Origin: Leifsonia sp. Leaf264
Lineage (GTDB): Bacteria > Actinomycetota > Actinomycetes > Actinomycetales > Microbacteriaceae
DNA length: 64,000 nucleotides
Direction: 5' to 3'
Assembly: GCF_001422325.1 (NCBI RefSeq)
Contig: NZ_LMMR01000005.1
Location: 372,001-436,000, forward strand
Shown here in pieces: positions 47,925 through 55,438 of the stretch (the first letter of the stretch is position 1; every line of letters starts with the position of its first letter). The position numbers and the translations under genes are program-made. The notes under the pieces are model-generated. The model saw only the letters and a program-made list of their open reading frames with translations, made no database searches and was not told the DNA's origin.

Positions 47925-47993
47925 ATGGTCGGGCGTTCATCGACACTGGTCTGGGCGCCCGATACACCCTCGCCACACACTTACAGGTCATGA
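47925..47993 (+). CDS. Leader micro-ORF, 22 residues
   Basis: Begins MVGRSSTLVWAPDT and ends TYRS; its TGA overlaps the ATG of the next gene (ATGA), and the next SAS lies in its coding sequence. Confidence 0.35.
   Translation: MVGRSSTLVWAPDTPSPHTYRS
47972..47985 (+). promoter_or_regulatory. Type 3 SAS for the gene at 47990
   Basis: GCCACACACTTACA, 18 bases before the ATG; second of two SAS within 65 bases. Confidence 0.6.
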
Positions 47994-48892
47994 CCACTTC
48001 GAAGCGCACCCCTGGCCCCCGCACCGGCACGTTCTGGCACCTGGAACAGGATCCTCGAACCGGCGCCCCCGTGAAGGTTCTCCGGGACGAGGCCGGCAAG
48101 TGGGCCGATGCCCCGTCCGAGCCTGGCGTGGAACTTGTCAGCCCGTCGGCAGCCGCTGGTACCTTCTCCGATGTGAACTCTCAACGCGACAGCCGGTACC
48201 TCCTCGAACGAGTCCTCGCCTACGACGTGTTCCAGTCGACGTTGTGGGGGATGTGGAACGACGGTGACGTCCCCGTGAACGCTCAGGCGAACGAGACACC
48301 GTCCCCGAAGGACGACGCCTGGGTGAAGTCCGTTGTCGCGCAGGCGACGCTGGACCCGAACTTCCAGAAGTTCGAGGACATCTCCGACCTGACCGAAAGC
48401 TCCGCCGAGCTCGACGACGTGAACGACCTGTCGTACGCCCTGATGCAGGACGCGATCATCACGGTGGGCCGGATCGGATCCGCCGGTGGCGACGTCCGCC
48501 CGGCCGTGGACGAGAGCGTCTACCTGACGCTCCCCGCCGGCGCCGAGACGTCGGTTGTGCAGCGCGTGAAGCTGACGCAGGTCAGCGGCGAGGAGACGCT
48601 GATCATCGCTGAGCAGCGGATCGACTTCTCCCACGGCGTACCTGCCGGCGCCGACAAGGCCGCCTGGCTGAAGGAGAACGGCGACCGGATCATCGACGAC
48701 CTCCGCAACGAGCTCCACGTCACCCCGTCGGCCGACAACACCACCTGGGATGAGGACGGCCGCATCTGGATGTCCGCCCAGCCCATCCGACACTTCGGCC
48801 CTCTCACCACCGAGCTCGCAGTCGCCCGCGCGCTGCACGAGACACCACTCCTCGAGCTGTTCGACATCGACGAGGAACCCATCGAAATCTGA
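47990..48892 (+). CDS. Mid-size protein of the type 3 SAS cohort
   Basis: 300 residues. The N-terminus has a two-part tag, PRTGTFWHLEQDPRTG and RDEAGKWADAPSEPG. The body is mostly helical with a beta-rich centre (DESVYLTLPAGAETSVVQRV) and ends HETPLLELFDIDEEP. Function unknown. Confidence 0.65.
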   Translation: MTTSKRTPGPRTGTFWHLEQDPRTGAPVKVLRDEAGKWADAPSEPGVELVSPSAAAGTFSDVNSQRDSRYLLERVLAYDVFQSTLWGMWNDGDVPVNAQANETPSPKDDAWVKSVVAQATLDPNFQKFEDISDLTESSAELDDVNDLSYALMQDAIITVGRIGSAGGDVRPAVDESVYLTLPAGAETSVVQRVKLTQVSGEETLIIAEQRIDFSHGVPAGADKAAWLKENGDRIIDDLRNELHVTPSADNTTWDEDGRIWMSAQPIRHFGPLTTELAVARALHETPLLELFDIDEEPIEI

Positions 48893-48931
48893 GCGCATCG
48901 CGCCTTCAGCTTCCTGGCAGCGTTCCGCCTC

Positions 48932-48958
48932 CGGCCTCCCGTACCCTATGGGAGGCCG
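48932..48958 (+). terminator. Terminator
   Basis: CGGCCTCCC (48932-48940) pairs with GGGAGGCCG (48950-48958), then TTG. Confidence 0.7.
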
Positions 48959-49024
48959 TTGTGGTGTGCGCCTGTTTGCGCTTCACTAGCCGATTCCGCG
49001 ACGACTGCCCATAACCGGGTGAGT

Positions 49025-49041
49025 CCGCTCATGTAGGTGGT
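49025..49041 (+). promoter_or_regulatory. Type 2 SAS for the gene at 49091
   Basis: CCGCTCATGTAGGTGGT, a variant with T for A or G in the core, 66 bases before the chosen start. Confidence 0.5.
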
Positions 49042-49090
49042 GAGATGAAAGACGTCTCCACACAATTTGCTCCAAAGGATGTACCCACAG

Positions 49091-49303
49091 ATGAAGAACG
49101 AGATCGTCAACGGCACCAGCTTCAAGGTTTGGCCGAAGCTGAACGGAGACCAGCAGGTCGGAGGGAGCTACAAGTGCGAGGCCTGCGGCACACGTCGTGA
49201 GTACGTGTCGATGAGCTCCGCAACGAAGTTCATGGAGGAGCACTCGACGCCGGGCCCGTTCGCCTGCAAGAACCTGCCGGCTGAGACCGCAGCTGCCGTC
49301 TGA
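49091..49303 (+). CDS. Small zinc-binding protein
   Basis: 70 residues. YKCEACGTRREYVSM, then H and FACK near the end form a likely C2HC zinc site. Start choice is uncertain: ATG 49091 has AAAGGA 12 bases upstream; ATG 49079 and a TTG at 49067 are alternatives. Confidence 0.6.
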   Translation: MKNEIVNGTSFKVWPKLNGDQQVGGSYKCEACGTRREYVSMSSATKFMEEHSTPGPFACKNLPAETAAAV

Positions 49304-49363
49304 AGGCGGCTTGTAACGAACTGATCACAACCTGATCAGATACTGGGTGGACCCTGTGAGCCC

Positions 49364-49373
49364 GCCACATGCC
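49364..49373 (+). promoter_or_regulatory. Orphan type 1 SAS
   Basis: GCCACATGCC with a GTG 16 bases on that opens only six codons (MKRRTR). No gene follows on this strand; CGCCGA/TCGGCG a little downstream may act as a terminator for the gene at 49091. Confidence 0.4.
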
Positions 49374-49435
49374 TTATCTGTGAAGCGCCGAACACGATGA
49401 AGTGATCGGCGTTTCGTTGTCCCAGCGGTGAGTCC

Positions 49436-50251
49436 TCAGAACCGGTCGTACACGTGCAGGTAGTACTGGTCGTCCTGGTAGTCGTCGTCGGTGTAGTCGT
49501 CCTCATCCTCGAACGGCTTCAGCATCTCGCCGGACTCCAGGTCCCTCTGCTCGGCACGGGACCGGAATCGTTTCGGCACGCGGTCACCGGCCTCCCAGAT
49601 GTTCGAGTCGATCGCCACCTCGGCGTCTGCTTCTACGAGGACGACGGGCACCCACGTCATTCCGAGCTCGATGGCCGCGGCGAGGCGATGTCCGCCGTCG
49701 CAGAACATCGGCTCGTACTCATCCGACCAGCGTGCGGTGAGCGAGCGGACCCAACCGTTCTCCGCCAACGACTGCTTGATCCCCTCGTATCGCGGGTCTG
49801 CTCGCTTCACCTCGAGGAGAGCTCCCCACAGCACGTTCGGATCCTCGGACTCTGCCGCGGCGACGTACTGCTCCAACGCAGCGATCTTCGCTCGGAGCGC
49901 CGCAGCGACTTCCTCATCGCCGTCCTCCACCGCCATGCCCAGGTCATCCCTGGCGTCCGCGAGCTCTCCCGCCGCGTTCACCTTCAGCTGTGCGCCGTCC
50001 ATCGACACCCATTCGGACAGGATGCCGGCAATCGAGACGGGGCGTTCCTCGTCGACGTCCCAGTAGGTGAAGTCGTGCAGCGATCCGTCAGAGATCTCCC
50101 TCCCGTCCTCTGTCAGCGGCGGCAGTGTCGACAGTTGGTTGAACACGGCATCGTCGGCGCGGCCGCCGTTCGTCATGTCGATGCCGGGAAGGACACGACC
50201 GTTCGCCAGTCGATGCTGGACGGTGTTTCCTTGGACGAGGGGTGACGGCAT
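49436..50251 (-). CDS. Tagged ParB-like domain protein
   Basis: 271 residues. Tag: RLANGRVLPGID near residue 14. From about 160, DPRYEGIKQSLAENGWVRSLTARW ... MFCDGGHRLAAAIELGMTWVPVVLV matches the ParB/Srx fold, with GGHRLAAA in place of the usual G-x-x-R motif. That fold includes nucleases, CTPases and sulfiredoxins. The C-terminal 60 residues are acidic and Tyr-rich. ATG 50251 lies 18 bases after a type 3 SAS on this strand. Activity cannot be inferred. Confidence 0.65.
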   Translation of the reverse strand: MPSPLVQGNTVQHRLANGRVLPGIDMTNGGRADDAVFNQLSTLPPLTEDGREISDGSLHDFTYWDVDEERPVSIAGILSEWVSMDGAQLKVNAAGELADARDDLGMAVEDGDEEVAAALRAKIAALEQYVAAAESEDPNVLWGALLEVKRADPRYEGIKQSLAENGWVRSLTARWSDEYEPMFCDGGHRLAAAIELGMTWVPVVLVEADAEVAIDSNIWEAGDRVPKRFRSRAEQRDLESGEMLKPFEDEDDYTDDDYQDDQYYLHVYDRF

Positions 50252-50256
50252 GCGCC

Positions 50257-50269
50257 GTATGTGTGTGGC
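50257..50269 (-). promoter_or_regulatory. Type 3 SAS, minus strand
   Basis: Reads GCCACACACATAC on the minus strand, 18 bases before ATG 50251. Confidence 0.6.
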
Positions 50270-50337
50270 CGGACCGCGAACTGGGGGCCGCGCTGCCTGC
50301 CGTCCCGTCCGTAGTGTGGTCAGCCGAGGAGGGCTTC

Positions 50338-50898
50338 TTGACCGCACCAACGCCCGCAGCAGCATGGTTCCCTGACCCGCTCGACGCCACCCGTCAGAGA
50401 TGGTGGGACGGGACGAAGTGGACCGACCACCTCCACGTTCCGGAGCCTGTTCCGGTGCCGGCACTGCTGCCGGCATACGCCTCGTTCCCGCCGCCGGCGG
50501 CGGCAACCGTGGTGTCCGCCCCTGCCGCGGTGGCAGCAGAGCCGTCACTGCCCGCCGAAGAGCCAGCGCAGCTTCGGCCGCGCGGCGCCGACCGAGTTGC
50601 AGCTCCTCCACCCAAGGGGAAGTCGAAGCTGTACTGGTCGAACCTGCTGTCATTCCGGCAGTACTGGTTCACCCTCGCCAGCACGTTGGTGATCGCGTTC
50701 GTCGTGACGTTGATCATCCCGCCGGTCGGGCCGGTGATGATCCTCTTGGCGCCGCTGATCTTCTGGGCGTTCCTGCATGTTCAGATGCGCTGCCACCACT
50801 GCGGTTCGGCGCTGAACACCAGCAAGGTCGGCGGGGTGGAAGTCTGCAAGCGATGCCAGCAGCCGACCGATGCTGGTCTGGCCGCAGGGCGCGGCTAG
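50338..50898 (+). CDS. DUF2510 membrane protein with zinc ribbon
   Basis: 186 residues. WFPDPLDATRQRWWDGTKWTDH is the actinobacterial DUF2510 signature at the N-terminus; a Pro/Ala linker leads to two membrane helices (YWFTLASTLVIAFVVTLII and VMILLAPLIFWAFLH) and a C-terminal CHHC...CKRC zinc ribbon. The TTG start follows GAGGAGGG by four to five bases. A TAGTGT -10 box lies upstream and no SAS is seen. DUF2510 is common in host membrane proteins, so a host origin is possible. Confidence 0.75.
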   Translation: MTAPTPAAAWFPDPLDATRQRWWDGTKWTDHLHVPEPVPVPALLPAYASFPPPAAATVVSAPAAVAAEPSLPAEEPAQLRPRGADRVAAPPPKGKSKLYWSNLLSFRQYWFTLASTLVIAFVVTLIIPPVGPVMILLAPLIFWAFLHVQMRCHHCGSALNTSKVGGVEVCKRCQQPTDAGLAAGRG

Positions 50899-51434
50899 AC
50901 GACCGGGGAGACTGCAGCCAGCAGCTCTGTCAGCCCGTCCCAGATCCGTCCGCTGAACTTCCCGTCGTCGCCGCTCAACACCTCGGCTGCGACGTTGTCG
51001 TCACGGGAATGCTGGATGCTGAACCGGCGGCCGTCGACGCCGAGCGCGAGGACGATCTTCACCTCGACCCTGTTCGGGTGATCCCGAACACCGTTCGTCG
51101 CCAGCCACCCTTGCAGGTCGTCGGAGGCGGGGCCGTTCTTCACCCGCACCTCCCAACCTTCGGTGAACAACGCCACCCCGTCCAGGGTGGCGCCGGCTGA
51201 ATCCAGTTGGTCGTGGAGGCCGGGGGTGCCGCCGAGAATCCTCGCCAGGATCGGCAGCATCTGATGGACCTCCACCCTCTCCCAGAGCTCGTCCGGAATC
51301 GGGATCGGATCCACCTCCAGGATGCCGTCATGCGAGATCAGGAGCGCCACGGAAGGCCGCCCATCCCAGCTGTTCACAGCCGCCTCCGCGGCGGCGAGAG
51401 CGGCGAGAGTGTCGAGAATGGTTGCGGGCTGCAT
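50895..51434 (-). CDS. Hypothetical protein
   Basis: 179 residues, helical first 40 then beta-rich (VALLISHDGILEVDPIPIPDELW, NRVEVKIVLALGVDGRRFSIQ). AAAGGA precedes the ATG. It overlaps the plus-strand gene end by four bases tail to tail. No family recognised. Confidence 0.65.
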   Translation of the reverse strand: MQPATILDTLAALAAAEAAVNSWDGRPSVALLISHDGILEVDPIPIPDELWERVEVHQMLPILARILGGTPGLHDQLDSAGATLDGVALFTEGWEVRVKNGPASDDLQGWLATNGVRDHPNRVEVKIVLALGVDGRRFSIQHSRDDNVAAEVLSGDDGKFSGRIWDGLTELLAAVSPVV

Positions 51435-51482
51435 CCGGTCCTTTCTGCGGAAGCTCCAGTATCCAGGTCGGCTGCGACATCG

Positions 51483-51496
51483 GCCACGCACATACG
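51483..51496 (+). promoter_or_regulatory. Type 3 SAS for the gene at 51501
   Basis: GCCACGCACATACG, 18 bases before the ATG. Confidence 0.55.
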
Positions 51497-51500
51497 CACA

Positions 51501-52268
51501 ATGGCGATCACCCGAAACCGTGCAGGTCAGCTGTACTCCACCGCAGACGGCCGGTGGGTCGAAGACCAGACCGCGGCCGCGAACGAGGCCGCCCTTCGCG
51601 ACCCCCTGCCGGAGCTCACGTTGGGCGGACAGACGGCAGCCGTACCGGATGCTTCCAAGGGTGAAGTTGAGGCGTTCGCCGCCAGGATCTCAAACAGGCC
51701 TTTCGGGTCTGACGGGTTCACCGTGGATATCGACGGGATCTACCCGTGGAGGTCGGGCGATGGGCCCTGGTCGACCGAGTTCAGCGGCATCGTCCGTGAC
51801 GCTGGCGGTGAGGCAGTCGGCTCGTTCACGCGCACCTTCGACGGTGAGCTCGGCACTGTCGCCCACAACAACCTCTACATCGATGAGGACTTCCAAGGGA
51901 CTGGGTTTGCGACCGAGTTCAACGCGGCGGCGTTCGAGCTCTACGCAGAGATGGGCTACACAGCTGTAACCACTATCACCGACGATGATGGCGGGTACGT
52001 GTGGGCGAAAGCCGGCTCCGGGTTCGAGTTCAATAGCGACCACGACATGGCCGACGGAGCGCGCCTGTCAATCGCCCAGTCCATCAATCGGCATGCAGGA
52101 GGGCCGGATCTGGACGTGTTGCTTGCAATGGCCGACGAGTTCAGGTCAGGCGATGGTGGCACGACCATCCATGACATCGCAGCGCTCCGCACGAAGGAGA
52201 ACCCGAACCTCGGCAAGGACATCCTCACGGGCATCAACTGGCCTGGAATCAAGAGATTCGCTAACTAG
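51501..52268 (+). CDS. Tagged GNAT-like protein
   Basis: 255 residues. Tag: RNRAGQLYSTADGRWVEDQ at 5-23. The domain from about 55 parallels the product at 30392 closely: NRPFGSDGF, FSGIVRDAGGEAVGSFTRTF, LYIDEDFQGTGFATEFNAAAFELYAEMGY, YVWAKAGSGF, and the end NLGKDILTGINWPG. QGTGFA again fits the acetyl-CoA loop. The different tags joined to the same domain show modular exchange. Confidence 0.65.
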   Translation: MAITRNRAGQLYSTADGRWVEDQTAAANEAALRDPLPELTLGGQTAAVPDASKGEVEAFAARISNRPFGSDGFTVDIDGIYPWRSGDGPWSTEFSGIVRDAGGEAVGSFTRTFDGELGTVAHNNLYIDEDFQGTGFATEFNAAAFELYAEMGYTAVTTITDDDGGYVWAKAGSGFEFNSDHDMADGARLSIAQSINRHAGGPDLDVLLAMADEFRSGDGGTTIHDIAALRTKENPNLGKDILTGINWPGIKRFAN

Positions 52269-52293
52269 GCTAGTAACTCTCAAGATTCCGGAC

Positions 52294-53013
52294 ATGGATG
52301 CAACACGCGTGCGTGGGCGCCGTGACATTCTGATGCGGATGTCTCCCGAACACCTCCCCCAGGTCGCTGCCACCCCGTTACCGCGGCGCGGTTCGTCGTA
52401 CTCAGACGGCTGGGATGCGATCCGCACCTACGCCGCGAAGAACGGCCACGCTCACCCGCCGCGCGGTACATCGTCCGGCGGGCTCGACCTTGGATCGTGG
52501 GTGGCGCAGCGCCGCAAGGAGTACCGCTCAGGGAAACTGACCGCAGATGAGATCGCCGAGTTCGAACAGCTCCCGTTCTGGTCGTGGGACCCGCGGACGG
52601 AGATGTTCTCCGAAGGGATCCACGCACTCGACGCGTACATCGCCCGGGAAGGCCACGCCCGCGTCACCTCCATGCACATGGAGGCTGGGTTCGCTCTCGG
52701 CCGTTGGGTGATCGACCGGCGCACCGAATATCGCCGCGGACAACTGACCGAAGGCCGAATCAAAGCGCTCGAAGAACGCCAAGGCTGGGTCTGGGATGCC
52801 GTCGCAGACAACCGCCGCGCCGGCCAGGAAGCGCTGCTGGCGTTCTACACCCGCGAAGGCCACGCCCGTGTCCCGGCCGAGCACATCGAGGGATTCGTCA
52901 ACCTCGGGTCCTTCGTGCGATGGCGCCGCCGCGAATACCAAGCCGGCACCATGTCGGAGGAACGCATCCGCCGCCTGGAATCGCTGCACGGGTGGGTGTG
53001 GGAAGCGCGCTGA
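52294..53013 (+). CDS. Three helicase-associated (HA) repeats, no helicase
   Basis: 239 residues. Three repeats of about 65 residues (from about 35, 105 and 170) each show Y-AxxGHAxxP/T, LGxWV-xRRxEYRxG-L and E-xxxW-W, the HA domain known from C-termini of bacterial helicases and thought to bind nucleic acid. No helicase motor is present. No SAS precedes it; CTAGTAACT upstream may be a -10 region. ATG 52294 is chosen, but nearby in-frame ATGs are possible. Confidence 0.75.
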   Translation: MDATRVRGRRDILMRMSPEHLPQVAATPLPRRGSSYSDGWDAIRTYAAKNGHAHPPRGTSSGGLDLGSWVAQRRKEYRSGKLTADEIAEFEQLPFWSWDPRTEMFSEGIHALDAYIAREGHARVTSMHMEAGFALGRWVIDRRTEYRRGQLTEGRIKALEERQGWVWDAVADNRRAGQEALLAFYTREGHARVPAEHIEGFVNLGSFVRWRRREYQAGTMSEERIRRLESLHGWVWEAR

Positions 53014-53030
53014 CGCGCTGAACCTGGCGG

Positions 53031-53044
53031 GCCACATACCTAAG
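53031..53044 (+). promoter_or_regulatory. Type 3 SAS merged with a Shine-Dalgarno
   Basis: GCCACATACCTAAG, 19 bases before ATG 53050. The bases right after it, TAAGGAGGT, are a perfect ribosome site, so here the two signals overlap. Confidence 0.6.
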
Positions 53045-53049
53045 GAGGT

Positions 53050-53985
53050 ATGCCCTCCAACACCGTCACCCGTCTGCACCCGGACGGCTCTTGGCGACTC
53101 ATCGCGAACGGTCAGTTCACGTTCGCGCCGGGCAGCAGATTCGAACCGGCCGTCGAGGTCAAGCATGTCGCGACCCTGGAGAGCTGGTTCGCATCAGAGG
53201 ACTCCGGAAGCCCGGACGAGTTTCTTCTCACATCCCTCGGGCTGCATCATGAACCAGAGACGCAAGCCGAACTCAGCGCGGCCGCCTCCGGCCTCCCCGC
53301 CATCGCCGATGACATCTCCGACACCGTGTTCGCCCTGGGTGTGGATGGAGTCTCCTCCGCCGTACACAACCTCCTCGCGGATGCCGCCACGCTGCGGTTC
53401 CGGATCATCGATGACGTCTTCACCCTCACCGGCGCCGAAGACCGGGACGGCACCACCATCTGGCGTCACAACACCACTGACACCCGGACGGACCGAGCCG
53501 TGAGCACAGCCGTGGCGGAGTTCGCCCCGTTCCTCCGGCACGGATCCAACCTCCGGTTCGGCCTGGCGGAGCACCCCGACGGGTCCGTCACAGTTCCCGC
53601 GGCCGCAGACGACGATGACAGCTACGACCACATGGACCGTCAAGGACTGGACGGCATCCGCGCGAAGATCGCACGCGTCGCACCGCTCACCACCGCCGTC
53701 AAACGGCTCGCCGCCGTCACCGCGGAGCGCGGCATCAGGGAGGCAGCCCTGGACTGTGTTCCGAACGTGGCCACCGTCGAAGTCATCCACGACAGCGGGC
53801 GCGCAACCATCGGGACTCTCCGCGATCACAACAGCTCCGCCCTCCACCCGACCGGGCGGTTCTGGGACGCAACCGAACCGTTCGAGCATCTCCTCAGCCA
53901 CGTCAGCCCAGACACCATCACCCAGTACGCAGCAACCCCGGACGGCACCGTCCGCACCTGGACCGGGTACATCCTCGGCACCTGA
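53050..53985 (+). CDS. Mid-size protein of the type 3 SAS cohort
   Basis: 311 residues. Tag: HPDGSWRLIANGQFTFAPG near 10. The body is alpha/beta with a helical first half (SVA-like TVFALGVDGVSSAVHNLLA) and strands later (TVEVIHDSGRATIGTLRD). Function unknown. Confidence 0.65.
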   Translation: MPSNTVTRLHPDGSWRLIANGQFTFAPGSRFEPAVEVKHVATLESWFASEDSGSPDEFLLTSLGLHHEPETQAELSAAASGLPAIADDISDTVFALGVDGVSSAVHNLLADAATLRFRIIDDVFTLTGAEDRDGTTIWRHNTTDTRTDRAVSTAVAEFAPFLRHGSNLRFGLAEHPDGSVTVPAAADDDDSYDHMDRQGLDGIRAKIARVAPLTTAVKRLAAVTAERGIREAALDCVPNVATVEVIHDSGRATIGTLRDHNSSALHPTGRFWDATEPFEHLLSHVSPDTITQYAATPDGTVRTWTGYILGT

Positions 53986-53987
53986 TC

Positions 53988-53997
53988 GCCACATGCC
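53988..53997 (+). promoter_or_regulatory. Type 1 SAS for the gene at 54006
   Basis: GCCACATGCC, 18 bases before the ATG. Confidence 0.6.
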
Positions 53998-54005
53998 CAC
54001 TGGAC

Positions 54006-54539
54006 ATGGAACACCCCGCACCACTTGAACTGATCCAGCGCGCCACCGACTCGACCGACCCCGTCGAGCTGCTCCACCTCGCCGACAGCTACGCCACCAC
54101 CACGGTGACTGTCGCGGTTGCAGGCAACCCCGCCATCGACGACGAGACTGTCGGTCTGCTGATGGCTGAGGACTCCAAGGTCCGAGCCCAGTTGGCGAAG
54201 AACCCAGCCACCGGCCGCCGGCACCTGGACGTTCTCCTGAAGGACGGGCGGATGCGTGCCCACCTCGCCCAGCGCGTCGGAGACCCTGACGTGCTCCGCG
54301 AGGTGTACCTCGGCGGCCGTGACGACGAAGTGGTGTCCTGGATCTGCCAGAACCCCTCCACCCCCGCTGACGTGCTCGCAAGCGTCGCCCGCGACGAGAA
54401 GGCGTACCGGCGGATCGCGCTGGCCCACAGTGTCCGCGGTCCTCACACCGGGGAGATCCTCACCGCCCTCGCCGACGACCGCAACCCAAAGGTGCGCTAC
54501 GAAGCCGTCCGGATGCTGACTCTGCTCCAGGCGGCATGA
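54006..54539 (+). CDS. Helical-repeat (LRV/HEAT-like) protein
   Basis: 177 residues. At least five units of about 22-25 residues, such as VAVAGNPAIDDETVGLLMAED, VRAQLAKNPATGRRHLDVLLKD and VSWICQNPSTPADVLASVARD, form an alpha-solenoid like leucine-rich-variant or HEAT repeats. This suggests protein binding. It overlaps the next gene by four bases and heads the cassette to 56092. Confidence 0.7.
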   Translation: MEHPAPLELIQRATDSTDPVELLHLADSYATTTVTVAVAGNPAIDDETVGLLMAEDSKVRAQLAKNPATGRRHLDVLLKDGRMRAHLAQRVGDPDVLREVYLGGRDDEVVSWICQNPSTPADVLASVARDEKAYRRIALAHSVRGPHTGEILTALADDRNPKVRYEAVRMLTLLQAA

Positions 54540-54694
54540 CGGACAGCCGGCCGATCGTCCGGGCTGTCGCGCTCTGGCTGGTCGCCCTGTTCCTGTTCGG
54601 ATCCCTGCTGACCTCTGTCGACTCCCACCGACGTCGAGCAGCCGAGCACTGGATCGACGCTGACGGCGCCTCGCCACATGCCCAGAAGGCATGA
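54536..54694 (+). CDS. Tiny single-pass membrane protein
   Basis: 52 residues. IVRAVALWLVALFLFGSLLTSV is a membrane helix, followed by SHRRRAAEHW. The SAS of the next gene lies in its last codons. Function unknown. Confidence 0.6.
   Translation: MTDSRPIVRAVALWLVALFLFGSLLTSVDSHRRRAAEHWIDADGASPHAQKA
54673..54682 (+). promoter_or_regulatory. Type 1 SAS inside the upstream gene
   Basis: GCCACATGCC, 18 bases before ATG 54691. Confidence 0.6.
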
Positions 54695-54840
54695 GCGACA
54701 ACTACGACAAGAAGAAGCTGCAGCGCGACCAAGCCGAGTCGGTGTTCACCTCCGGCATCGGTGTGATCGCCGTAGCCATCCTGCTCGCCGGCGGCATCGT
54801 CTACACGATCGTCAACACGATCATCGGGGCGGTCCAGTGA
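54691..54840 (+). CDS. Tiny tail-anchored membrane protein
   Basis: 49 residues: a charged N-terminal helix (NYDKKKLQRDQAESVF) and a C-terminal membrane helix (GIGVIAVAILLAGGIVYTIV). The overlaps with both neighbours support a real gene. Confidence 0.6.
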   Translation: MSDNYDKKKLQRDQAESVFTSGIGVIAVAILLAGGIVYTIVNTIIGAVQ

Positions 54841-55436
54841 CCACCCCACGGGTGTACGGGAACGCCGGCGGGTCGCTCGAGGGCGGAACGTTCGCTGCGA
54901 ACAAGCACGTCGCCCGTTTCGGAGCCGCCGGAGAGAAGAAGACCGCGGCGTTGCTCGCTGAGCTGGCCGCCACGGGCCCCACTGTCCTGCATGACCTGAA
55001 GATCCCGAACCAGAAGTTCACCGCGAACATCGACCACGCCATCGTCTCCGGCAACAAGGTCGTCCTGGTGGACACGAAAGCGTGGGCGGGGAACTTCTAC
55101 TGGACGTTCGCCGGAGCCACCTACCGCGGCCTGAAGCGTTTCGCCACCGTCGACAAGCAGGGGAAGACCACATTCCCGGCCGAGAAGAAGACGTTGCCGA
55201 TGGCGAAGGACGCGATCGCTGCGTACCTCGGCGTCCCGAAGGAGAACATCCGGCTCGCCCTCATCATCTGGCCGACCGGGAAGAAGCCCCTCACCACATG
55301 GCTGATGCGTTCACCTGGCGGAGCCACAGTCCTGAACGGGCCTGTGCTCACTGTCGGACGACTCCGCTCCCTGGCAGGTAAGAAGGAAGCGAACGAGTTC
55401 ATCGTCCGGAAGCTCGCCCAGCTGGTGATCCGCTAG
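54837..55436 (+). CDS. NERD-domain (nuclease-related) protein
   Basis: 199 residues. AGEKKTAALLAELAATGPTVLHDL, then ANIDHAIVSGNKVVLVDTKAWAGNFYW is the NERD core with the PD-(D/E)xK-like Asp...D-x-K layout; AKDAIAAYLG and LALIIWPTG follow. NERD proteins are thought to process DNA. GTG overlaps the previous stop, coupling it to the tiny membrane protein, and the restriction enzyme gene follows directly. Confidence 0.8.
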   Translation: MTTPRVYGNAGGSLEGGTFAANKHVARFGAAGEKKTAALLAELAATGPTVLHDLKIPNQKFTANIDHAIVSGNKVVLVDTKAWAGNFYWTFAGATYRGLKRFATVDKQGKTTFPAEKKTLPMAKDAIAAYLGVPKENIRLALIIWPTGKKPLTTWLMRSPGGATVLNGPVLTVGRLRSLAGKKEANEFIVRKLAQLVIR

Positions 55437-55438
55437 CT

